A program made the translations under genes and the position numbers. Source: Streptomyces sp. S465 (GTDB lineage Bacteria > Actinomycetota > Actinomycetes > Streptomycetales > Streptomycetaceae). Taken from it: a stretch of DNA of 64,000 nucleotides. Location of the stretch: assembly GCF_026898115.1 (NCBI RefSeq), contig NZ_CP114036.1, positions 4,706,001-4,770,000 on the forward strand, given 5' to 3'. Below are positions 14,714 to 23,402 of this stretch, piece after piece. The notes under the pieces were generated by a model. It saw only the letters and a list, made by a program, of their open reading frames with translations. It had not been told where the DNA came from and did not search any database. Numbering within the stretch: the stretch's first letter is position 1; every line of letters begins with the position of its first letter.

Positions 14714-14763
14714 AGCTGCTGCGCGCTCGGCAGGATTCGAACCTGCAACCTCTTGATCCGTAG
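14700..14763. repeat. Right attachment site (attR-like), 64-bp direct repeat
   Basis: Identical to 5733-5796 at a distance of 8,967 bp. It covers the tRNA-Arg 3' half up to the anticodon loop. The identity stops at 14764, where the chromosomal 5' half of the tRNA begins. Confidence 0.85.
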
Positions 14764-14794
14764 TCAAGTGCTCTATCCGTTAAGCTACGAGCGC
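14722..14794 (-). tRNA. tRNA-Arg (anticodon ACG)
   Basis: A 73-nt cloverleaf: acceptor GCGCTCG with its complement, anticodon stem CTTGA/TCAAG closing loop CTACGGA (anticodon ACG, reads CGU), and T-arm GCAGGTTCGAATCCTGC. CCA is not encoded. The 3' half is duplicated at 5733-5796, so this tRNA is the integration target of the island. Confidence 0.95.
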
Positions 14795-15066
14795 TTGGCT
14801 TCCCGGCGGTTTTTCTTGCCGGTCGGCGTTGCGGGGACAACATTACATGACCTGCGCCGTCAGGCGAAATCCGTTTCCCAAACCCTGGCTGACCTGCGAA
14901 AACTCCGTTTTCAGGGGGCGGGGGGGACCGGCGGCGCGGGGTGTCGGGGAGTGAGCCTTCGGGGTGCGAGATGCCCGAGGAGCGGAGGGGGTCGACACGC
15001 AGGGCGATCATCTGGGCACCCTGGGTCATATCGGTCGGCGTTCACCGCGCCGACCTCCGGAAACAG

Positions 15067-15103
15067 CTCAGGGAGTCCGTGCCGTGGGCACGAACTCCCT
15101 GAG
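15067..15103 (-). terminator. tRNA-Ser(GCT) terminator hairpin
   Basis: CTCAGGGAGT-c-CGTGCC pairs with its complement across GTG with one mismatch, immediately behind the tRNA-Ser 3' end. Confidence 0.7.
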
Positions 15104-15110
15104 CGGAGAG

Positions 15111-15201
15111 CGGAGGCTGAGGGATTTGAACCCTCGATGGGCTTTAGGGCCCAAACCGCATTAGCAGTGCGGCGCCATAGACCAGACTAGGCGAAGCCTC
15201 C
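15111..15201 (-). tRNA. tRNA-Ser (anticodon GCT)
   Basis: A class II tRNA with a long variable arm: acceptor GGAGGCT with its complement, anticodon stem CCGCA/TGCGG closing CTGCTAA (anticodon GCT, reads AGC/AGU), variable arm TTTGGGCCCTAAAGCCC, and T-loop GGTTCAAATCC. CCA is not encoded. Confidence 0.95.
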
Positions 15202-15460
15202 AACACACCGGTCGCTCGCGCGAGCGCGATGTGGTGTGTGCAGATGATGTCACAGCCCAGTGGGATGTCACCAATCGCGGACTACGGTACTCGGCGGGCG
15301 GGGCCCACCGCAAAGTTCTTACGGCGGCGGCAGCCCTTACGGCGGAGTGCGGTCCTTATGGCGGAGCGCGACCCTTACGGCGGCGCAACGCGCGCGGCGG
15401 CGGCGCGTTAGACGGGGCGGGGCAGCGCCGCCCCCGACTGATCACACCAGGAGTACCCCC

Positions 15461-15910
15461 ATGCCCCTGCTGCACCGCATCGCCGTCACCGCCGCCCTGA
15501 CGACCGCCGCCGGCGCGGCCGCGCTGGCCCCCGCCGGGGCCACGCCGCTGCCGCTGCCCCTGCCGTTCGACGGGGAGAGCTCCGACCGGCTGGTGATCAC
15601 CGTGAGTGAGACCGGTGAGCCCGACGACGCCGCGACCTATGTACTGGCCTGCCACCCGACCGGCGGTACGCACCCCCGGGCCCGAGCCGCGTGTGCGCAG
15701 CTGGACTCGGAGACCGAGTGGGGGCGCGATCCGTTCGCGCCGGTGCCGCCCGGGGCAATGTGCACCGGGCAGTACGGCGGGTCGGCCACGGCGCGGGTGA
15801 CGGGTCACTGGGCGGGGCGTCACGTCAACGCCTGGTTCAACCGCACCAACGGGTGTGAAATCGCCCGGTGGAATCGGTTCTCCATCGTTTTGCGCACACC
15901 TGGGAGCTGA
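15461..15910 (+). CDS. Subtilisin inhibitor-like (SSI, I16) secreted protease inhibitor
   Basis: A 149-residue protein. A signal peptide covers about residues 1-27 (MPLLHRIAVTAALTTAAGAA...GAT), then the SSI fold: LVITVSETG, YVLACHPTGGTHP with the first disulphide Cys, ACAQLD, then MCTGQYGG and NGCEIARWN. The four cysteines match the two SSI disulphides. At the reactive loop, SSI has CPMVYDP; this protein has CTGQYGG, with Gly-Gln across the expected P1-P1' bond. That variant suggests a different target protease or loss of inhibition. ATG 15461 follows CAGGAG. The gene stands alone; CTTACGG repeats lie upstream. Confidence 0.85.
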   Translation: MPLLHRIAVTAALTTAAGAAALAPAGATPLPLPLPFDGESSDRLVITVSETGEPDDAATYVLACHPTGGTHPRARAACAQLDSETEWGRDPFAPVPPGAMCTGQYGGSATARVTGHWAGRHVNAWFNRTNGCEIARWNRFSIVLRTPGS

Positions 15911-16123
15911 CCTGGGGATTGGGCCGGGAGTGAGAAGGGGAGGGCCCGGGGAAGTTTGTCCGGGCGTGCGCCGAGACGCGTACGTCGTGCTGCGACCTCC
16001 CTCTCATCCACCGCCGCGCCTGGCCCAGGTGCCCGTAGACTCCCCTAGAGACACTCCGCGGACGGGGAAGCAGAATGACCGCGAGTGTCGGCAAGGTGCG
16101 GTAGTCAGGGAGGAAGCGTCGTC

Positions 16124-19100
16124 GTGAGCAGCAGGCCATCCCGAGGCGCTGCTCGCCTCGCAGCGATACTCGACGCCCTCCCGGACGCGCTGTTGCTGGT
16201 CAACTGCAACGGCACGATCGTCAACGCCAACCACATCGCACTGGAGTCCTTCGAGGCCCCGGGCACCGCCCTGGTCGGCCGTGGTCTGCTCGATCTCCTC
16301 CCCTCCTTCGATCCCAATCGCATTCCCGGGTCGATGCGTCGCCCCGACGCGGCACAGCGCAACGGCAGCAAGCCGACCCGGATGATGGCCCGGCGCACCG
16401 ACGGGGCGCAGTTCCCCGTCGAGGTGACCAGCGCGAACCTGGAGGACGGGCGGACCCCCTACGCCGATCAGTACAGCTACACCGGCGATGAGCTGCTGAT
16501 GCTCATCGTGCGCGACCTGACCGGGACGCTCGACACCGAGGCCGAACTCGCCCGTCAGCAGCGCCAGACCGAGATGATCCTGCGCGCGGCGGCGGAGGGC
16601 GTGGTCGGCGTGGACACCGAGGGCAAGGTGGTCCTCGTCAACCCGTCCGCCGCGCAGATCCTCGGCTACCGGGCCAGCGACATGGGCGGTCAGGAGCTTC
16701 ACTCTCTTGTACACCACTCGCGCCCGGACGGTTCCCCTTTCCCGTACGAGGAATCGCCCCTCGCCGACACCCTGCGCTCCGGCCGCAAGCATCGGGTGCG
16801 CGGCCAGACGCTGTGGGCCAAGGACGGAAGCGAGGTCCCGGTCGATCTGACGACCGCGCCCGTCCGCGACGGCGACCAACTCGTGGGCGCCGTGCTGACC
16901 TTCACCGACCGGCGTCCCGAGCGGGCCATGGTGGCCCACCACACCGAGGAGCTCGAGAGCCTCACCGCCCAGCACGCTGAGGAGCTGGAGAAGCTCACCG
17001 CCCAGCACACGAAGGAGCTGGAGGAGCTGCGGACGCGGCTCGCCGAGGAACGCGAGCGGTACACGGCACGGCTGGAGGCCGTCACGGCGCGGAACAGCCA
17101 GCTGCTCGCCGTGCTGGACCAGTCGCTGCGCGGACCGCTGCTGGAGCTGCGCAGCGAGCTCGGAGTGCTCGCCGACGACCCGGCCGGGCAGCTGTGGCCC
17201 GAGGCCAATCAGATCCTGCACCACCTCGCCGCCGGGTACACCCGGATGACCACGCTCGTCGACAACGTCCTGAGCTATCAGCGGCTCGACGCCAGCGGCG
17301 AGGAGCTGGCCCGCCGTACGGTCTCGATGGACGAGGTCGTGTCGACCGCCGTCGAGGGCGCGGTCGAGCTGATCGGCCCGGGGCGCGCGCAGTTCGCCGT
17401 GCACGCGCCGCCGATCGACGCCGAGGTGGACCCGGAGCGGCTCGCCCAGGCGCTCGCCCATCTGATCGCGGACGTGGCCGGGGTCGACTCCACCGGCAAC
17501 GCCGCCTCGGGCACGGGCGGCACGGCGAGCGACTCGACGATCGTGGTCGCGGCGGCGCAGCGCGGCGACGTCGTACGGATCGAGGTCCGTGGGCCGTACG
17601 CGGGCGGCGACCCGGTGCACGAGCCGATCGTGCGCGGGATCGTGCGCCGGCACGGGGGCGTGCTGCAGACCCATGAGATGCCGGGTATGGGCGGGCACGC
17701 CTATGTCCTGGAGGTGCCGATCTCGGCGGCGGCCGCCGCCGAACAGGAACGCGCGGACGGCGACACCGCCGGGCAGGGCGACGGTACGCAAGGACAGGGC
17801 ACCTCCGGCACGGGCGCCGGCGCAGGCACGGCCACCGCGGGCGGCAACACGACCGGCCAGACCCCGACCGGACAGACCCCGACCGGCCAGGTCCCGACCG
17901 GACGCCGCGCCCGGCACGGGGCGGCCCCCGGCGGCGCGCCAGGCGACACCAGCGGCGGCGGTACGCACGGAGGTGCCGCCGGACAGGACGCCACGCACGG
18001 CAACGCGACGCACGGCAACGGCATGCCAGGCGACGCCGCACAGGCCAACGGCACGCAAGGCGCCGGCACGCAGGGCGGTACGCCTCCGCCCAGCCTCCGT
18101 AAGGCCGACCCCCGTACGGCCCACCCCCGTACGGCCGACCCCCGTGCCGCCCAGCAGGGCGTCCCGGGCGTGGGCGCGCCCACCGCGCTGCCCGCGGTCG
18201 TCGGCGAGGACACCCCGGCCCAGCAGCAGAGCGCGGCCGAACCCGCGCACCCCCCGCGGCCCACCGGGCGGCGCAGGGCGCGCCCCCACCCCGACGAGGA
18301 CCCGTCGGCCGCCGCGGCCGCGAACCCCGCCCAGAACGCCGGGGGAGCCGCGACCGGCAGCCATCGCCATGCCCGCGGCGACGCACCGGAGGCGGCCGGT
18401 CCGCAGCCGATGGGCCCCGCCGCCATGGGCGTCGTGCCGCCTCAAGGCATTCCCGCCCAGCAGCAGCCCCAGGGCCGTCGCGCCCGGCGTGGCGCCCCTG
18501 CGCAGGAGCAGGGCGGCCCCCAGGCGGCCGGTGCCCCCGCGCAGGGTGCGGGCGGTCGGCCCGCCCTCGCTCTGCCCGCGGCCTCCTCCGACACGCCCCA
18601 GCAGCCCGTCCAGCCGGCCGGATCGGGCATGCCCGCGCTGCCCGCCGCCCGCACCCCGGAGGAGCAGCAGCCCAACTGGGGCCAGGACACGGGCGCCGGC
18701 CAGCCGCAGGAGGTCCCGCCCACCGGACGCCGCCGAGCCCGCCGTGCGCTGGCCGAGGCACCGGAGCGGCCGATGCCCGAACAGGCCCAGGGCCAGGCTC
18801 AGCCGCAATCCCAGCCCCAGCCGCAGCCCGCGGGGGAGCCCGGTCTCGTCCGCTCCCCCTTCGCACTGCCCCCGGCCGCCGCCGACCGGGCGCAGCCCGG
18901 TGCGCTGCCGCCGGAGCTCGGCCCGGCCGGGCTCGTCCCCGCGCAGCACGGCGCCCGCGACGCGCGGGGCGGCGCGCCCCAGCCGCCGCAGGGCGGGGGC
19001 CTGGCCGTACGAGGCGAGCCGGTACCCCCCAACGGCGCCGCACGGCCCGAGGGGTGGCCGTCCGACCCCGTTCAGGGCCAGGACCCGCATCGGCCCCAAC

Positions 19101-20662
19101 CCGAGCCGCAGGCCCAGGGCTCCGGCGCCGCCGCCGGACCGGGTGAGTCCGCCATGCCCGCGCTGCCCGCCGCCCGCGCCCCCGAGCAGCAGCCCACCGG
19201 ACGGCGCCGCGCCCGGCGGCCGCTGACCGAGGAGCCGCCGGAGGCGACGCAGGGCGGTCCGCAGCCCGTGGAGCCGGGTCCGCGCCCACCTGTCCAGCAG
19301 TCGGCCCAGCAGCCTGTCCAGCAGCCGACGCAGTGGCCGGAGGCGCCCGCGCAGCCCCGTCCGCAGCCGCTGCCCGCGGAGGCCCCGCCGAGCGCCGACA
19401 CCACCCAGGGGCGCGCGATCAGCGTGCGCACCCTGGGCCAAGGGGTGCCGTTCGCCCACCAGGTGGGGGAGCACCCCCAGGGCCAGGCCCCGCAGGGACA
19501 GCCCCCGCACGGCCAGCCGCAGGGGCGTCCGCCGCACGGCGGCCAGCCGCAGACCCCCTCCGGCGGTACCAGCACCGCGGGTTCCGGCAGGCGGCGCAAG
19601 CTGGCCGCCCGGCCCGAGATGACGGACCAGGACACCGCTGCCGAACCGCAGTCCCCTGGCGGCCGGGCGCATCCGCACGCCGGGCCGCGTCCGCACCCCG
19701 GGCCACCTGCCGGACCGCACACCGGACCGCAGCCGCATCCCGGCCCGCAGACGGGCGGCCAGCCGCGGCCCCAGGGGGGACCGGGGCCGCAGCGTGCGGC
19801 GGGTCCGTCGCACAGCTCGGGCCGTGCGTTCGCCATCGGCGCGCCGGACGAGGGGGCCGAGGGGCCGGAGCCGCTGGACGGGCCCAACGGCGCCGTCGAG
19901 GTCGTCGACGACCGCACTCCGCCGCCCGACGACGAACTGCCGCCGGAGCCGCTGGACAACCCGCGCCGCCTCCTCGTGTGGCCGGCCCCGGACATGTCCA
20001 CCCAGCAGGCGCTGAGCGACCGCGGCTACCGCCCGGTGATCGTCAACTCCCGTGAGGAGGTGGACGCGCAGATCGCCGCGTACCCGGCGGCGCTGTTCGT
20101 CGACCCGCTGACCGGCCCGATCACCCGGACCGCGCTCCAGTCGCTGCGTACGGCCGCGGTCGCCGCCGAGGTGCCGGTGCTGGTGACCGCGGGGCTCGGC
20201 CAGGCGACGCGGGAGGCGGCGTACGGCGCCGACCCGGCCGTCCTGCTCAAGGCGCTCGCCCCGCGCGACAGCGAGCAGCATCCGCCGCGCGTTCTGCTGA
20301 TCGAGGAGCACGAACCGATCGCGGCGGCGCTGACGGCGACGCTCGAACGGCGCGGGATGCAGGTCGCCCGCGCGGCGACGGACGCGGACGCGGTCTCCCT
20401 CGCGGCGCAGATGCGGCCGAATCTGGTGGTGATGGACCTGATGCAGGTGCGCCGCCGCCGGGCCGGGATCGTCGACTGGCTGCGCGGTAACGGACTGCTC
20501 AACCGCACCCCGCTGGTCGTCTACACCTCCGCGGACATCGATCCGGCGCATCTGTCGCGCCTGGCCTCGGGCGAGACGGTGCTGTTCCTCGCGGAGCGCT
20601 CGACGAGCGCGGAGGTGCAGTCGCGGATCGTGGATCTGCTGGCGAAGATCGGCACCAACTGA
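16124..20662 (+). CDS. Large PAS / histidine-kinase-like / receiver-like protein with long disordered linker
   Basis: A 1,512-residue protein. Two PAS domains (about 10-130 and 145-270), a coiled coil (285-335, LTAQHAEELEKLTAQH), a kinase-like core (335-535), a Pro/Gln/Gly/Ala-rich linker of about 750 residues, and a C-terminal receiver-like domain (about 1390-1512). The DHp region reads LLAVLDQSLRGPLLELRSEL with no phospho-acceptor His. The ATP-binding N box reads ERLAQALAHLIADV without the key Asn. The receiver has EEH in place of the acidic triad, keeps MDLM, and lacks the conserved Lys. It is therefore probably a scaffold or pseudo-kinase. The linker carries about six basic GRRRAR-like motifs. 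GTG 16124 follows AGGGAGGAAG. Confidence 0.8.
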   Translation: MSSRPSRGAARLAAILDALPDALLLVNCNGTIVNANHIALESFEAPGTALVGRGLLDLLPSFDPNRIPGSMRRPDAAQRNGSKPTRMMARRTDGAQFPVEVTSANLEDGRTPYADQYSYTGDELLMLIVRDLTGTLDTEAELARQQRQTEMILRAAAEGVVGVDTEGKVVLVNPSAAQILGYRASDMGGQELHSLVHHSRPDGSPFPYEESPLADTLRSGRKHRVRGQTLWAKDGSEVPVDLTTAPVRDGDQLVGAVLTFTDRRPERAMVAHHTEELESLTAQHAEELEKLTAQHTKELEELRTRLAEERERYTARLEAVTARNSQLLAVLDQSLRGPLLELRSELGVLADDPAGQLWPEANQILHHLAAGYTRMTTLVDNVLSYQRLDASGEELARRTVSMDEVVSTAVEGAVELIGPGRAQFAVHAPPIDAEVDPERLAQALAHLIADVAGVDSTGNAASGTGGTASDSTIVVAAAQRGDVVRIEVRGPYAGGDPVHEPIVRGIVRRHGGVLQTHEMPGMGGHAYVLEVPISAAAAAEQERADGDTAGQGDGTQGQGTSGTGAGAGTATAGGNTTGQTPTGQTPTGQVPTGRRARHGAAPGGAPGDTSGGGTHGGAAGQDATHGNATHGNGMPGDAAQANGTQGAGTQGGTPPPSLRKADPRTAHPRTADPRAAQQGVPGVGAPTALPAVVGEDTPAQQQSAAEPAHPPRPTGRRRARPHPDEDPSAAAAANPAQNAGGAATGSHRHARGDAPEAAGPQPMGPAAMGVVPPQGIPAQQQPQGRRARRGAPAQEQGGPQAAGAPAQGAGGRPALALPAASSDTPQQPVQPAGSGMPALPAARTPEEQQPNWGQDTGAGQPQEVPPTGRRRARRALAEAPERPMPEQAQGQAQPQSQPQPQPAGEPGLVRSPFALPPAAADRAQPGALPPELGPAGLVPAQHGARDARGGAPQPPQGGGLAVRGEPVPPNGAARPEGWPSDPVQGQDPHRPQPEPQAQGSGAAAGPGESAMPALPAARAPEQQPTGRRRARRPLTEEPPEATQGGPQPVEPGPRPPVQQSAQQPVQQPTQWPEAPAQPRPQPLPAEAPPSADTTQGRAISVRTLGQGVPFAHQVGEHPQGQAPQGQPPHGQPQGRPPHGGQPQTPSGGTSTAGSGRRRKLAARPEMTDQDTAAEPQSPGGRAHPHAGPRPHPGPPAGPHTGPQPHPGPQTGGQPRPQGGPGPQRAAGPSHSSGRAFAIGAPDEGAEGPEPLDGPNGAVEVVDDRTPPPDDELPPEPLDNPRRLLVWPAPDMSTQQALSDRGYRPVIVNSREEVDAQIAAYPAALFVDPLTGPITRTALQSLRTAAVAAEVPVLVTAGLGQATREAAYGADPAVLLKALAPRDSEQHPPRVLLIEEHEPIAAALTATLERRGMQVARAATDADAVSLAAQMRPNLVVMDLMQVRRRRAGIVDWLRGNGLLNRTPLVVYTSADIDPAHLSRLASGETVLFLAERSTSAEVQSRIVDLLAKIGTN

Positions 20663-20742
20663 CGCTCACCACGGCCCCATGGCGTGGCCCCCGGCGGCCC
20701 CCGGCACCGCCTGACGCCACGGCCCTCACGGTGACATGCGGC

Positions 20743-20770
20743 CCGTAAGGAGACGCTCGCCTCCTTACGG
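20743..20770. terminator. CCGTAAGGAG hairpin between convergent genes
   Basis: CCGTAAGGAG (20743-20752) and its complement (20761-20770), with an 8-nt loop, lie between the stops of the PAS protein and the acyl-CoA synthetase. Confidence 0.7.
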
Positions 20771-20865
20771 TGCCGCTCTCCCTACGGGGACCGCCGCCGT
20801 GACCGCCGCCGTGACCGTCTTCGGGGGGCGTGAGCGCACCGAACACGCCCCCGTCCGGCCGCTCC

Positions 20866-22521
20866 TCATCCCAGCGTGGTCACGTCCAGCTCTCCGTCCG
20901 CGTACTGCTTGCGGAGCACCTTCTTGTCGAACTTCCCCACGCTCGTCTTCGGCACCGCCGGAATCAGCGCCCAGTGGTCCGGAAGCTGCCAGCGGGCGAT
21001 CCGTTCGGCGAGGAAGGCCCGCAGGCCCTCGTAGTCGACCGTGGCGCCGTCCGTGAGCACCACCGTGGCCAGCGGCCGCTCGCCCCACTTCGCGTCCGGC
21101 ACCGCCACCACCGCCGCCTCCGCGACCTCCGGATGGCCCATCAGGTGGTTCTCCAGCTCGACCGAGGAGATCCACTCGCCACCCGACTTGATGACGTCCT
21201 TGGCCCGGTCGGTCAGCGTCAGATAGCAGTCGGGGGTGATGGTGCCGACGTCGCCGGTCTTGAGCCAGCCGTCGTCGGTGAACTTGTCGTCGGGGCGGAA
21301 CGGCTCGCCGTCCGCCCCTCCGTAGTACGCGCCCGCGATCCAGGGCCCGCGCACCTCCAGCTCACCCGGCGTCTTCCCGTCCCAGGGCACGAGTTCGCCG
21401 TCGGCCGAGACCAGCCGGAACTCGACGGACGACGGGAAGCGGCCCTGCGAGATCCGGTACGGCCAGGCGTCCTCCGCCGAGAGTCCGCCGGGCGGATGGG
21501 CCACGGAGCCCAGCGGCGAGGTCTCCGTCATGCCCCACGCGTGGACGACGCGGATGCCGTGGCGTTCCTCGAACGCCTTCATCAAGGAGGGCGGACAGGC
21601 CGCTCCGCCGATGTAGACGTTCCGCAGACTGCTCACCTCCCGCGGCGTCTCGTCGAGCTCGGCGAGCAGCCCCTGCCAGACGGTGGGTACGGCGGCGGCG
21701 AGGGTGGGACGCTCGCGCTCGATCATCTCGGCGAGCGGTTTGGGCTGGAGGAACCGGTCGGGCATCAGGATCGAGGCGCCCGCCATGAAGGCCGCGTGCA
21801 CGGTTCCCCACGCGTTGGCATGGAACATGGGCACCACGGGCAGCAAGGTGTCGCTCTCCGACTGCCCGAACGACTCGGCGGCGTTGACCTGCATCGAGTG
21901 CAGATAGATGGAACGGTGGCTGTAGGCCACGCCCTTGGGGTCGCCGGTCGTCCCCGAGGTGTAACAGAGCGCGGCGGCCTGGCGCTCGTCGATCTCCGGC
22001 CAGGCGTAGCGCTGCGGCCGGCCCTCGATCAGCTCCTCGTACTCATGGACCCGGGCGGCGCAGCCGTCCAGCACGGAACGGTCGCCGGGGCCGGTGACCA
22101 CGATGTGCTTCACGGTGGTGAGGCCGGGGAGGAGCGGGGCGAGCAGCGGCAGCACGGAGCCATCGACGATGATCACGCGATCGGCGGCGTGGTTCACGAT
22201 CCAGCCGAGCTGCTCGGCGGGCAGCCGGAGGTTGAGGGTGTGCAGCACGGCGCCCATGGAGGGGACCGCGAGGTACGCCTCCATGTGCTCGGCGTTGTTC
22301 CACATCAAGCTGGCCACGGCCTGCCCCGGCTCGACCCCGAGCTCATCGCGCAGCGCGTTCGCCAGCTGGATCGACCGTACGCCCACGTCGTGGAAGCTAC
22401 GGCGCCGGGGCTCGCCCTCGCCGGTCCAGGTGGTCACATGGGACGTGCGGCCGTGCACGATCGCCCCGTGCACAAGGATGCGGGTCACGGTCAGCGGTAC
22501 GTCCTGCATCGTGCTGAGCAC
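20866..22521 (-). CDS. Long-chain fatty-acid-CoA ligase (acyl-CoA synthetase)
   Basis: A 551-residue ANL-superfamily enzyme: P-loop YTSGTTGDPKG, GMTET, the hinge LKTGDVGTITPDCYLTLTDR and the C-terminal catalytic Lys region PKTSVGKFDKK. It adenylates a fatty acid and transfers it to CoA. The N-terminus MLSTMQDVPLTVTRIL is typical of medium/long-chain synthetases in actinobacteria. GTG 22521 follows TGGAGGCCCC; ATG 22509 is possible. It is monocistronic and convergent with the large PAS gene. It may feed acyl-CoA or steroid side-chain acids to the ChsH/Ltp2-like genes nearby (inference). Confidence 0.92.
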   Translation of the reverse strand: MLSTMQDVPLTVTRILVHGAIVHGRTSHVTTWTGEGEPRRRSFHDVGVRSIQLANALRDELGVEPGQAVASLMWNNAEHMEAYLAVPSMGAVLHTLNLRLPAEQLGWIVNHAADRVIIVDGSVLPLLAPLLPGLTTVKHIVVTGPGDRSVLDGCAARVHEYEELIEGRPQRYAWPEIDERQAAALCYTSGTTGDPKGVAYSHRSIYLHSMQVNAAESFGQSESDTLLPVVPMFHANAWGTVHAAFMAGASILMPDRFLQPKPLAEMIERERPTLAAAVPTVWQGLLAELDETPREVSSLRNVYIGGAACPPSLMKAFEERHGIRVVHAWGMTETSPLGSVAHPPGGLSAEDAWPYRISQGRFPSSVEFRLVSADGELVPWDGKTPGELEVRGPWIAGAYYGGADGEPFRPDDKFTDDGWLKTGDVGTITPDCYLTLTDRAKDVIKSGGEWISSVELENHLMGHPEVAEAAVVAVPDAKWGERPLATVVLTDGATVDYEGLRAFLAERIARWQLPDHWALIPAVPKTSVGKFDKKVLRKQYADGELDVTTLG

Positions 22522-22657
22522 CGGGGCCTCCAGGCTTACGGTTACGCGCGGGTAGAGGTTCCGCCGATTGTGCAGCCGACCACCTGGTATGTCACTACCC
22601 CGGTCACTGCCCCCGGCCCGCTCGCCCGCTCACCCGCCGCCCGGCCGCTCACGCCGC

Positions 22658-23188
22658 TCACGCCGCGTGGCTGAGATCCGGGTCCTCGCGGAGCTTGCCG
22701 AGGGCGCGCGAGACCGCGCTCTTGACCGTGCCGACGGAGACCCCGAGCACCTCCGCCGTCTGGGCCTCGCTCAGGTCCTCGTAGTACCTGAGGACGACCA
22801 TCGCCCGCTGACGGTCCGGCAGGCGCAGTACGGCGCGCCACATCGCGTCGCGGAGGGCCTGCCGTTCGGCGGGGTCCGGGACGGGCACCGACTCCGGCTC
22901 GGGCAGCTCCTCGCAGACGAATTCGTCGACCTTGCGCTTGCGCCACTGCGAGGTCCGGGTGTTGACCAGCGCGCGCCGCACATAGCCGTCCAGCGCTTTG
23001 TGGTCCTCGATGCGCTCCCAGGCCAGGTACGTCTTGGTCAGCGCGGTCTGGAGCAGATCCTCCGCGTCACAGGCGTTGGAGGTCAGCGAGCGGGCGGTGC
23101 GCAGCAGCACCGGACCCCGCGCCCGTACGTACGAGGTGAACGACGGGAACGCGGCGGTGGATGCGCCTGTGCACACGGTCGTGGTCAT
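22658..23188 (-). CDS. SigE-family ECF RNA polymerase sigma factor
   Basis: A 176-residue protein with sigma region 2 (FTSYVRARGPVLLRTARSLT...DAEDLLQTALTKTYLAW) and region 4 (LPDRQRAMVVLRYYEDLSEA, QTAEVLGVSVGTVKSAVSRAL). The C-terminus is short. This matches the actinobacterial SigE-family group (SigE70), which usually lacks a linked classical anti-sigma factor. No anti-sigma gene is adjacent; the neighbours are an acyl-CoA synthetase and a secreted DUF1906 protein. ATG 23188 has only a weak RBS (TGAGGT). Confidence 0.88.
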   Translation of the reverse strand: MTTTVCTGASTAAFPSFTSYVRARGPVLLRTARSLTSNACDAEDLLQTALTKTYLAWERIEDHKALDGYVRRALVNTRTSQWRKRKVDEFVCEELPEPESVPVPDPAERQALRDAMWRAVLRLPDRQRAMVVLRYYEDLSEAQTAEVLGVSVGTVKSAVSRALGKLREDPDLSHAA

Positions 23189-23402
23189 ACCTCAACGCTA
23201 GGAGCGGGCAGGGTTCGCGCGGATCGGCCATAAGTGCCGAAGGAGAATCAGTCTCAAGTTGGAGGGGTGGTGCCAACATCACCTCCTGCGGGGGGAGGGT
23301 GCGGACGGAGGATCAGGGTTCGCCCCGGGGGGGTGTCCGGAGGGGTACCCGGGGAGAGCCTGGAGGCTGTCCGGGGGGGACCGACGGTGGGTCACCCCGC
23401 GA

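Larger units (their letters stand above)
5733..14763. mobile_element. Integrated genomic island in tRNA-Arg(ACG), no integrase seen
   Basis: The element is about 9.0 kb between the two 64-bp repeats. The 5' half of the tRNA (14764-14794) is chromosomal, and the element's right end supplies a perfect 3' half, so the tRNA stays functional. Cargo: a PD-(D/E)xK nuclease and partner (6113-8130), a HEPN protein (8427-10076), then a RibD-like deaminase, XRE-TPR regulator, RsbW-like ATPase and small HTH gene. The cargo from about 6.0 to 10.2 kb is clearly A+T-richer than its surroundings and uses TTA codons. No tyrosine or serine recombinase, excisionase, Rep or Tra gene is visible, so it is decayed or depends on helpers. 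Confidence 0.75.

Noticed and set aside
16004..20551. A 1,515-codon open frame on the minus strand opposite the large PAS protein, and others of 500-735 codons there
   Set aside because: They arise because the G/C third-position bias keeps antisense frames open. Their translations are Arg/Gly/Leu-rich without domains, whereas the plus-strand frame has PAS and receiver domains.
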